Assembly: GCA_002897115.2 (NCBI GenBank)
Contig: BCIH01000001.1
Coordinates: 877,508-941,507, forward strand
Direction: 5' to 3'
DNA: 64,000 nucleotides
From: Prototheca cutis
Lineage: Eukaryota > Chlorophyta > Trebouxiophyceae > Chlorellales > Chlorellaceae
Of this stretch, positions 44,601 through 54,086 are shown piece by piece. A program made the position numbers and the translations under genes. The notes beneath the pieces were generated by a model, which was not told the DNA's origin, made no database searches, and saw only the letters and a program-made list of their open reading frames with translations. How positions within the stretch are numbered: position 1 is the stretch's first letter; each line of letters begins with the position of its first letter.

Positions 44601-45619
44601 TGCGTGTGGCCAGAAGGATGTACCCTCGCTCTGCATGCAAGAGAACCCAAGGTGTGTGTAGTGCCCATGGCAACGACAACACGAGAGCACCCGCTCCCCC
44701 CCCCCCCTTACCACACACACCACCGCCACCACCGGCTGATGAATGCAGACGTCGGAACGGGATGCTGATGTCCTGGAATTCCTCAGTCTCGTGGAGGAGG
44801 TTCCGGGTCCGTCTGTCTATGCCGACGCCACGGTCTGGCGTGACGCCGTCCCTCCAGAGGTGCGCATCGGCTTGCATGGTGTGGCGTGGTCCAATCTGGC
44901 CTGGGTTCCCAGAGCACCAGTCAGCCAATCACCGGACCATCCCTAAACCCCCCCCACCCCCCCCACCCCCATCCCTTGCCCCAGACTACAAAGCTGATGT
45001 TCCACTTTGCGGAAAACCCATACTTCTCCAATGCTGTGCTGGAGAAGACCTACGTCCTGCTGGGGCCAGAGATTGTCCCCGGACCAGGTCCGAATCTGTT
45101 ATTTGGGAACGCTGTCCTGGCGGTGGGGTGCCTGGGTGTACCGGTCGCTGATTGGCCCAGCAGGGAAATGCAGGTGAGGTGGTCCCATGTGCTCACTCAC
45201 CCACAACATGCGCATCGAATGAAACCAAATAATCCGCAGGGACCAAGATTGAGTGGAAGTCTGATGAGAAGAACGTGACTCTGTCGGAGGAAGGGGATGG
45301 CGAGACGGTGGAATCGTTCTTCAATGTGTTTTCGGACGGTGGCCTGGAAGGCACGATGACGGAGCACCCAGACCTCGAGGACGAGCTGGCACTCGTGCAC
45401 TGGCGCCTGCTGGAGGTGGCGCGCCGCCCTGTGCCCTTTTTCACGGGCGAGGTCTTTGCCGGCAGCGACGATGAAGAGGGTGATGAGGAGGATGAGGAGG
45501 ACGACGAAGAAGAAGAAGAAGTGGATGAGGTGGACGAGGAGGACGAGTGGGAGACTGACGACGAGGAGGAAGAAGAGGACGAAGGGCTTGGAGCCCAGGA
45601 CGTGGAGCCCAAGGCCTGA
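41689..45619 (+). CDS. Nucleosome assembly protein with two tandem NAP domains
   Basis: Model: join(41689..41773,41866..41912,42089..42260,42503..42615,42806..42901,43056..43164,43331..43597,43723..43781,43903..44071,44214..44374,44749..44859,44985..45087,45240..45619), 623 residues. NAP/SET proteins are acidic histone chaperones. NAP unit 1 (about 45-280) has L-P-Q-A-I-Q-Q-R-I-E-Y-L-K, G-I-P-G-F-W, A-E-N-P-Y-F-S-N-A-V-L and A-I-E-W-K-S. Unit 2 (about 317-600) repeats this as L-P-E-T-V-Q-A-R-V, G-V-P-S-F-W, A-E-N-P-Y-F-S-N-A-V-L and K-I-E-W-K-S. Exon borders match between units. The link between them is a short acidic exon (43723-43781) leaving at a GC donor (GAG|gcaagc), in phase with the first exon of unit 2. 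Unit 2 has no start codon of its own. The C-terminus is a long Asp/Glu tract. A 100-base gap lies in the intron after 44374. Two adjacent genes remain possible. Confidence 0.75.
44080..44101 (+). repeat. G22 homopolymer run in a NAP-gene intron
   Basis: Twenty-two consecutive G on the coding strand, eight bases after the donor at 44072. Confidence 0.9.
44387..44556 (+). repeat. (TG)n, G19, 100-base assembly gap, G28
   Basis: TG repeats (44387-44408) lead into 19 G, then exactly 100 N (44429-44528), then 28 G. Exactly 100 N usually marks a gap of unknown size; the assembly evidently failed at a G run. All lies within an intron of the NAP gene, or replaces missing exons. Confidence 0.9.
44557..44599 (+). 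other. Orphan NAP-like exon beside the gap
   Basis: Directly after the gap the sequence can be read as I-A-S-Y-E-K-E-I-W-E-F-M-V-E and ends at a good donor (G|gtgcgt). This resembles the NAP segment encoded at 42806 (I-S-A-E-D-A-K-V-L-E-S-L) and at 44749 (T-S-E-R-D-A-D-V-L-E-F-L). Its donor phase does not fit the acceptor at 44749. It may belong to an extra NAP unit lost in the gap, or be an intronic remnant. Confidence 0.35.
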
Positions 45620-46320
45620 GAATCGTCATCCTGAGGGGAGTGGGGACCGGCTCCATGTGTGTAGTAGTCGGCATGAAATGGCGTGATCGCCACTACCCCT
45701 TGCCAACCGACTACTTCCCTGAGCAGCAGCTGGTGTGTCAAGAACCCATGGCCTGGCTATGAAATGTTCATTCACACAGTGATGGTGTCTGGCGGAGCAT
45801 GGTACTGTGCATCTGTGAATCAGGATGGCGGCTGGAGTGACCTTTCCCGTGGGGCCACTGAAAACCCGGGCCAGGCAGACAGCTGGCGCTCCGGGGTGTT
45901 AGGGTTTCCATCGCCAAACGACAGCCAGCCGGGCGCCACAAATGCCATTTCTTCAGGTACATGGACATTAGATGGTCCAATTGGAGCGTTGCAGATGCGT
46001 AATTGATGGAGTGGTCCTGCCAGAGCGTTGTGCGAGGGCAGCGGAATGCGCCGATGTGTTTTGAGGTACGGGAGTGCGTGTTGGCCGGTGCCGGTGTTCC
46101 GGAAAGGCCTGGGCGACCGTCCGATGTCCGCGAACAACACAGTTTCACTCTGCAGTGATGCCTTGATCCCCTGCTTTTGCAAGCAAGCGTTGAATATTGT
46201 CTTCGGCGCGAGCCGTCAAGACGAGGCAAGGTCGGGGCTGCACCTGCCTTGGTCCTCCTGCCCAGCAGGGTTCGCCATTCCTGCGACCCGGGAGCTGCTC
46301 GCCGCATTCTAGACGCCACG
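45620..46320. other. Intergenic
   Basis: 701 bases between two + strand genes; no supported feature. Confidence 0.5.
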
Positions 46321-48035
46321 ATGTCGGGTCCTTCCATGTCACCGGACCGTAGAGTGTCACGGTATGATCCCATCGGGCACAACCCTCGCGGGGAGCAGCG
46401 GGGTGCAGGCCGGCGAGAAGAGCCTGAGGAGGACCTGGACGGGTTCATCAAGGTGCGCCGGCTGGCTCCAGTGCACCCATCTGCATTGTCTGGGTTCCTT
46501 TGTTCATTCCAGTTAACGATACATGATATGGTGCGGAGTGCCGATGACCCTGGCCGTGTCGCCACCCCCCCGCAGATCTCCTCCCACGAGGAGCCCCGAC
46601 AGTACGCAGGCAAGATTGCGTGGAATGCACGCAACAACACCCACATGCCCCTGCTGGCCACGGGTCCTCCCGCCATCAATGTCGCCATCAAGGTGGGGAG
46701 ATGGGCCCTGGGGGGCCTGGAATCTGTGGGGTCGAGCCGCCCATGGGTTTGCTTGGCGTTGATCACTGCTCCTGAGAGCCAGCGCCTGCTCTGGTGGTGC
46801 TGGGCAGGTCTTTTGTCAGTGCGTGCCCGCCCAGATGTTGGGTTGCATGCTGTTGGACAGTGCAGGTTGCTGAGGCACAGAAGAATTACCGTGCGTGGTC
46901 TTTACCCCCACTGCAGGCCATCGCCGTTGCCCGGCAGTTTCTCGAACAAGACGGTCTGGAGCTGATGACTCAGCCGGCGTTCCGGGACAAGTATGTTTGG
47001 CCCTGATGGGGTGCTTGCGTGATGGTGTGCATGGATAGAATGTGGCGAGGACTCGGCAGAGCCGAAGTGGTGTAGCAGGAGCCGTAGTGCAGGTCCACTT
47101 GCTTGCATATCCCGATCCCTGTTGCCGTGTCCTTGCCTCGCAGGAGGATGGGTGCCTCGCTGGCGCTCTATGTCTCCTCTGTTCCCGTAACAGACTTGGA
47201 GGACAGCATGCAGGCCGACGTACGATGTTTTGAGAAGTGTGCTTGTGTCTTGGATCTCCGCGGTCTGCAGTCCGGCGGGATGGAGATGTGGCGCTGTGGG
47301 TCCATGAAGGCACCACCGCTTTCCACCGCTACATGTAGAGCTCAGGGGACGCGAATCATGTCGTTGACCCCTGATCACTCTCTGGGCACTGCAGGTGGCG
47401 CAGCTCACGGTGTCTCGAAACAGCGTCCCGACTTCCACCGCCGGTGCCATTGCCGCCAGGGTACGCATTCAGGAGCGGGACTGGCGCTTGGTGGGGAGGG
47501 GGGTCGATACGGGGTCGCCGTTTGAATTGTTGTGGATAGTGGCGGGCGTCTGCTCAAGCACAGTCCACGTCCACGTCTGGGGCAGCCGTTTCAGTAAGCA
47601 TGCAGAACTGGAATTCCAAAGCCCATCTACTGAAAATCTTCGACTGCGCAGGCTCGTGACGGCATGAACATCACGGTGACGGGCATCGGGCCCGATGCCG
47701 TCTCGAACGCGTGTGTGGCCGCATGCCATGCACGTCTATATCTGGAGGTGTGCCTTGTGGGTTGCTGTGCTTTCTTTGGCAAAAGGCTTTTTGCTTTCCG
47801 CCAAGGAGGTAGCAGGGGGCCTCCTGTGAGCAGCCCGGAAACCTGTGTATGTGGCCGCCCCCATCCCGACGACCCCTTCCTGACAACTGCTCGCCAACAA
47901 CCCCTGCAGGAGGACAACCTGGATATCCGGGCAATCCCGCTGTTTGAGGAGGTGGAAAAGGACGGCAAAGACGGCACCACGCACACCATGACAGCCCTGA
48001 AACTCAAGATCCTGGTGGAGCACGTGACGTCATAG
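46321..48035 (+). CDS. Protein with two tandem SpoVS domains
   Basis: Model: join(46321..46452,46576..46692,46917..46990,47144..47219,47395..47460,47652..47747,47910..48035), 228 residues. After a charged N-terminus of about 42 residues come two copies of the SpoVS fold (stage V sporulation protein S, an Alba-like small domain). Domain 1 (about 43-130) has A-T-G-P-P-A-I-N-V-A-I-K-A-I-A-V-A-R-Q-F and L-E-L-M-T-Q-P-A-F, matching the bacterial pattern G-x-G-A-x-N-Q-A-V-K-A-V-A-I-A-R. Domain 2 (about 134-228) has L-T-V-S-R-N-S-V-P-T-S-T-A-G-A-I, V-T-G-I-G-P-D-A-V-S-N-A-C-V-A-A and A-L-K-L-K-I-L-V-E. In bacteria SpoVS affects sporulation and septation and is probably nucleic-acid binding; the algal role is unknown. 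No targeting signal is evident. All introns are GT-AG and in phase. Confidence 0.82.
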
Positions 48036-48457
48036 CGATGGCCCCTGGCCCCCCGCCAACACGGGGGATGACTCCAAGCACTGCACTTTATTACGACCCA
48101 GTCCTGGGAATACACATTGTGTTATATGAGCTTGATAGAACGCAGAGGGGTTCCTGGCTGGGCCTGAGCTTTGCATGGCTCGGGGGCGCTGACGTGGCTG
48201 TGTGATTGATCGAGGGGGTCTGCGCCCAGATCACGTGACCCAAGAGCCAGGGGTCACTCTGCGCCAGGGGACCAAGACGGGCTTCGCCGAGATCAAAAGC
48301 ATAGCCCCGCGTCGCGGCAGGACGGCGTGTTTTTTACTTTATTATACGTCCCATTACATATTGACAGTGCAATTTTGGCGACCTGTCCTCGTTTTGTACC
48401 TTTTCCGTGTCTGGTGTTTGAGTGTCCGTTTCGGCAGCCAACGTCACAATCTGCGAC
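48036..48457. other. Intergenic
   Basis: 422 bases; AT-richer near 48330-48370. No supported feature. Confidence 0.45.
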
Positions 48458-48808
48458 ATGACGCTTGCTCAGCTCCTGGTGCGAAAGCACTCGGCCATTG
48501 TCGCGGTTCTGTTTCCTGCCAGTGTTGCAGGAGGCTTCTTCTACACTGTATACACCGGCAGATCGGCTACCGCGGCCTTGTCCTCGGCCTGGGCAGGTGC
48601 GTCTCGAGGCGGGGAAACGCGACACTGACGAGCTCCCCGCTCCGGGCCTTGTCTGGGGTCCATTGCGCGCAGCAGTGTCTTTTCATGGACCCCTGAGAGT
48701 CACAGACTCGGCAATGTGCACTGGCTAACCCCCCGTTTTTTCCTACGTGGCACAGGGAAACCGGCAGAAAACTCAGCGCCGAACGCCTACACCCTGCGCT
48801 TCCGATGA
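48458..48808 (+). CDS. Small single-helix membrane protein, 63 residues
   Basis: Model: join(48458..48596,48756..48808). The first exon encodes a short basic start (M-T-L-A-Q-L-L-V-R-K-H) and one hydrophobic helix (I-V-A-V-L-F-P-A-S-V-A-G-G-F-F-Y, about residues 14-29). It ends at a strong donor (G|gtgcgt). The second exon starts after tggcacag, is in phase, and ends ...L-R-F-R with TGA at 48806-48808. Function unknown. The size, single helix and basic flank recall small subunits of organellar membrane complexes, but that is only a guess. Support is the reading frame across a good intron, not homology. Confidence 0.5.
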
Positions 48809-49513
48809 GGTCTGTACGATCGATATCATGAGCCCCGCTTGTCGTCGCCTTTTCTCTTTTATGTTCTCATGACAGCTGACTCACAGCTCCTGTCTGTGCT
48901 ATTATGATATGCGCTGTCCATCAGCGACCAGCTATTTCTGCCTGTGCACTGTCCACACGTTGACACCATTCTAAGAGGCCCTGAGTGGCCGCATGCCTAT
49001 GCCCCACAGCACAGTTTTCCCAATTTTATGCCAATGTGGAGCGACAATTTTGTCTTGCCTCTGAAAGTCCGTGCCTGAGCCGCCAGATTTTTCCGTGTGC
49101 AGCACCCTACCTGGCTCTGCAGAAGCTTGAGCTTGGCAAAGGTTCTGTCATCGCTGGCGCTCTCCAGAATGACATTCTAGCCCAACTAATTTGTCTGCCT
49201 TGCCACTAATATTGCATGATATCCCATGATGTAAGCAGATGGTCGTACATCCATCAGGAGATTATGTGAATGAAATGGAATCGATCGAGCGGGCGGGCAG
49301 GGCCGGCCGGTGGGGGGTTGTTGTCGGGGTCGGAAAACGGACTCGTCAATTGGTCCTGCGAGCTGGATTGGGGGTTTAGATCACAGCAGCTCCGCTCCAC
49401 GGCTGACTGCTCGAGTCTGCGTGGACAAAGACCCAGCCGCCGTGGGGGCGGTGGAGATGAAACTCAAGCAACAGCTATCGTCTGCCGTCGGCAGCAGTGA
49501 CGGCAGCCGCCTC
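48809..49513. other. Convergent 3' intergenic region
   Basis: 705 bases with no supported gene, before the stop of the LMBR1-domain gene. Confidence 0.5.
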
Positions 49514-52043
49514 TTATGAGCCGCCGGCCTCATCGGTGCTCCACCGGTGCCCGCGCCACCCCGGCTCATCCAGCCCCGCAAAAATGTCCGGCGCTTCCCG
49601 CCCCCCGCCGCCCTGCACCTCGTCCAGCGCCGACCCGACCGAGTCTGTCCCGGCCAACAACGGCCGGGACTCGGGGTGGGAAACCCCGGCACCAGAGGCC
49701 CCTCCGGCGAGGAGCCGCGCGAGGCGCATGCGCGCCGCGCTGGGCGGCTCGCGACTGGTGACGGCGCCCAGCTTCCCGGCACCTTCCCCCGGGCCATGCA
49801 CGCGGTACAGCGCCGCGCCGCCGTCCTCGGCAGCCGCTGCCTCGGCCGCCGAGCCCAGACCCAGCCACCGCAGCCACCTCTGGCTCCAGGTAGCAGCGAT
49901 GGGTGTCGTGGCAGTGGAAGCACTGCCACCTGGAGCCTGGCGTACGGCCGCTCCTACTCCAGCTGCCGAGCCGCCCCCTGCATTCCGCCCAGCGCCGCCC
50001 ATTCCCGGCCCCTCCCAGAGTGTCAACCCCAGCGGCCTCCCCAAATCCCGGTTGCGAGCTTCGGCCCGGAGGAGGCGCCGGCCTCTCGCGGCGTCGTCGC
50101 TGGCGTCGTCCCAGTCGTCTTCAAACTGGAGCGCCGCACCGCCGCGCTCGACGAGGCGGACGAGGGGGTTGAACAGGCCCAGCGCGAGGATGAGGCAGTA
50201 GGGCGCCAGCACTGCGGGCGCAAAGGCAGTGAACCGCCAGCCGATCAGCGGCTGCTGCATCATCAGTCGTCCGAACTGCGCGTAGAAGACAGAGTCAGAG
50301 ACGTCGGGTTGCCCGGGCACGCCCGGCGGCAGCGCGATCGCCGCCAGAAAGTTGAACGCCAGCGGCGGCGCAAAGCGTGTGACCAGCAGCGCCGAGTAGC
50401 ACAGCGAATAAGAGTCCGTGTGCCCCGGCGTCATGCGGTAAAAGCTAAACTGCCCCAGTCGATACAACGAGTAGTTCGCCGCAGCGCAGGGATAGGCCAG
50501 CGCCGTCAGGCACACTGCGGCGGTCAGAAACCGGCTGCCGCTCGTCGCATGCAGTGCCCACGACACGACCGACAAGTTAGGCAGACTCGATGAAATCGTC
50601 GTCTCCGCCAGGATCACCGTCAGCGATGCCAGGCTCGCCAAGATGGCCAGCAACCTGTGGTGACGATGGTCCAGGTTTCGAAGGGAGCTGCCAACACAAC
50701 CTCCGTGGGTCTCTGCTTCTACATACACAGATCCAACAACATTCCCTTCTCCACGTCCAGGCAGTCCAAGTCTACGAATACCCAGACCCTACCAAGCAAC
50801 TAACAGACCTGTAGGCCCAAAAGTGGGCGCTGGGGCTGCGGAGCCAAGCCTTCAGACCAGCGTCTGTCCTCCCGCCGTTTCCTCCACCCAGGGGCTGCTC
50901 AGCAGAAGCCCGGAGAATGTCCTCCAGCGCCAATCCTCTACAGACGGCGGCACGGTACAATGCCGCTTCGCGCTCGTAGTCCTTCAAATCTGTCTTGAGC
51001 CGGCGGCGCAGTGCTGCAAGGTCTGCCAGGTCAAAGATATCAAGCTCCGGCTCGTCCTCATCTTGAACGAGAGCAGCTGTCAGCGCCGCTGAAGATGCCA
51101 GACCAGAAGACGGTGCAAAGGCACTGGTTCCCAGGCTTGCTGCGCTCGGACCATGCAGCCCGACAGGCACGCCTCCTAATGACGATCGGCCAGACACCGT
51201 CCCTCCACCGACGATTCCACTACCGTTCTCAAACTCGGGCCCCGCGGTGTTGGCCAATTCCAGCACAGCTTCCATGGCCGGGCGCAGCAGGTCGTGCGGC
51301 GAAAAGAGCACGCTGGCCCTGCGAGCAGCGCGAATGCTTCGCACCAGCCGTGCCCCGGCCGCGGCGCTGCGAGACGCCAGCGATCCGATGTCGTGCGCGC
51401 AGCGCTGCGACTGGTCTGCCAGGTCAGCACTCCGCCACAGCTGCCGCGGAATCTGTTGTGGTTTCTTGCAGGATTGATGGGTGTTTTAGGGGGGTGATTT
51501 CATAGACGAAGGAGAACCCAACAGCACCGAAGCCAATCAACTCACCGCGACGAGGCCGTAGCCCATGAGGAAGATGGCGCCGATGAGGCCGTAGGCATTG
51601 CTAAAGGCGATGCAAAAGCCCAGGATGTTTTCGGGCTCCAGACGCCGCGTGATGAGCAGGAGCACAATCCCCGCTGCAGCAACGCCCAGCAGGCAGCAGT
51701 AGTAGGCCAGGTTGTAGCGAAGCGCGCCCAGCGCGCGCTGGCTGGCGGTGAACTCGCCTCGGCGGGTGAGCTCCATGTGCATGGGCAGGACCAGGGTCAT
51801 GACCACGAAGCCGTACCAGTAACTAGCCCGCCACCAGGTCTCCAGGTGCGGGGGAGGGCCGCCCAGCAGCGTGGTGGCCACGTCCGTGGGAACCAGGATC
51901 AGGGTGGCCAGGGCCGCTCCCCAGGCCAGCCCCACGTCCAGCCTGACCAGGGCGCCCGTGGAAGGGCTGGGCAGCCAGAACAGGCCGTACACAATGGTGC
52001 ACACCACCAGTGGCAGGGCCACGGCGTAAAAGAAGAGCATCAT
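49514..52043 (-). CDS. LMBR1-domain membrane protein (LMBD2-like)
   Basis: Model: complement(join(49514..50654,50809..51452,51546..52043)), 760 residues. Multi-pass membrane protein of the LMBR1 family, most like LMBR1 domain-containing protein 2. The first exon encodes about five membrane helices, including the start M-M-L-F-F-Y-A-V-A-L-P-L and a turn with V-L-P-M-H-M-E-L-T-R-R-G-E-F. It ends in G-L-I-G-A-I-F-L-M-G-Y-G-L-V-A. The second exon opens with I-P-R-Q-L-W-R, the cytosolic signature after helix 5, and carries a long helical loop. The third exon has four more helices, with N-Y-S-L-Y-R-L and L-I-G-W-R-F-T-A-F-A-P. It then ends in a Gly/Ala/Ser-rich cytosolic tail of about 200 residues. 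The human relative has been linked to receptor signalling; the role in algae is unknown. Confidence 0.85.
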
Positions 52044-52441
52044 GGTGGCGGGTCGTTCGCCGCGCCGAGGGAGAGGGGCCTTCCCCGCGCGGTCACCCCG
52101 ATGCTGTCATGACCTGTGCGCTACAACTCGTCGAGCTCTGTCATTGCGCGAAACGTCTGTCCACAGAATAATTCCAACAAATGGACCATATGACTGGCAA
52201 GCGACGCCAGTATAGGATGGGGGCCCTGGATCCTGGAGATGGTTGGATCACTTCCCCTGGTCGGCATGCCCCCAACGTCGTTGTAGCCCGCGTTTCACTG
52301 CAAGGACTCGGGATGCTGCCACTGCTTCCTGCCAGAGGAACTGGCTCTTTCTTCCTTCATCTCACGATTCCCTGCCCATACACCAACATGAGTCAGGATT
52401 GTATTTACATATTGCTATAACAAAGCTGCTCCTGCCGCCCC
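52044..52441. other. Intergenic, between two - strand genes
   Basis: 398 bases; contains the promoter side of the LMBR1-domain gene and the 3' flank of DUS3. Nothing else seen. Confidence 0.5.
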
Positions 52442-54020
52442 TTAGCCGTTTTCCTGTGCCTCCTCGCCGTGCGAGACGGTGAGCCCTGCCTCCTGGCGCT
52501 TGGAGTAGGCATTCGCCTTGTGCTTGGGCGTAAAGGTGAAGCCCTGCCGTGTGTTGGTTTCCAGAAATGTGTTTGTCCATGGCTTTTGAGGAGGTCTTTG
52601 AGCAATGGTATGGTCCTCAGACAGACCACCGGAGTCCATGCTGACTCCCTGGCCAGGCGCATGCATCGACGGGAATTGATGGCCCCCACCCCCCCCAAAA
52701 GGAACGGACACAACAATGCCCGCATGTATCCATCCACACATGTATTCACACACCTGGGGTGCGGGGCCCAAAAGCATCTCGGAGATCCGGACCCAGTCGG
52801 TGGCGTTGTCCGAAGCCAGCAGCGTCTCCAGATCTGACCGCCCTGCAAACGCAGGCCGGCGCCAGTCCATGCGCTGCGGCAGCACTTCCAGGAGGCCCAC
52901 GGGGATGTAGCGGTGCTGAAAGGACATCCACTCCAACAGGAAGCGCCTGTGAATGAATGTTTGTAGGTCCACAACGTTGAGGTGGTGTTTTAGGGGCAAG
53001 CTGATTAACAAGGGGGAAAAGTTTCCAAGGTCGTAGTAGGGACGAGAAGCAAGCGTTGTTGGCAACTCTACATATGTCCAGAAAAACAAAAACAAATGCA
53101 CGATCCGCATCTGCACAACTGTCAACACGCTCCCCGGCGCACCGAGTGTTCTCCACGCCCCGGGCATCGCTGCCCCAATGCTCCAGGCCAAATGTGCAAA
53201 ACTGGCGGATGAGATCCAGCCGCTCGCCTGGAAACAGCAGGGAGTGGTTGGTGCGGGGGATGACCGGACGGCGTGTGGTACACCAACCGTATATCTTCTT
53301 CCCTTTCCGAATAAGCAACACGCACAATCCATGAAACCAACTTACTGGCTGAGATGTCCCAGTCGCGGCGCTCCTTGATCTCGGTGAAGATCCAGGGTTT
53401 GACCAGGGCGCCGCGGGCAATGTACGTTGTCGCCAGGCTGCCTCCGCACTCCTCCAGGTGCCTGTGGCAGTATATGACGCAAGGGACGGGAAGGTAATTC
53501 AATGGCCCTGAGCGGTGTACTTTCTAGAATGGAAGAAAGAGCATGTAACACACACCCAAAACGACCACCTGCCCACCGGTAGTGGTCTTGCCAGCCCATG
53601 ACGTCGCCGTTGCCGATGATTTGCAGGGGCTGGGGACGGGCCGCTTGCGTGCAGCGCTTGATGTAGTCCCAATCGGCCGGACGTGAGTAGCGCTGCTCGC
53701 GCGAACGGCCGTGCAGCGTCACCGCGCAGGCGCCCCACGCCCCCGCGCCAGGGACAAACTCGTGCGCGACGGGCCGCCCGTCATGGTAGCCCGTCCGTGT
53801 CTTGAAGGTGAGGGCCGCATCCAGCACTTGGCCCGTGGCACGCACAATTTGCTCCAGCCGCCCAGGACGCAGCAGGCACGCTGACCCAGCGCCTTTGCTG
53901 TATGTGGGTGACGAGTTGGATGAGGCGTGGAGATGACATGATACTGTAAGCGGGCGGGTGTGGCTCGGGGAGGGGTTGGTGCAAGGGCCCCGCACACACA
54001 CGCGCGCGCGCGCGCACTCA

Positions 54021-54086
<66 letters not shown>

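Noticed and set aside
43903..45619. A separate second NAP gene
   Set aside because: No start codon or promoter-sized spacer; it joins in phase to the preceding exon. Kept as an alternative in the feature text.
49547..50593. 348-codon open frame on the + strand
   Set aside because: Antisense to the LMBR1-domain gene, Arg/Ala-rich, no domain.
53991..54086. CRISPR-like or satellite array
   Set aside because: Simple dinucleotide and tetranucleotide repeats without spacers.
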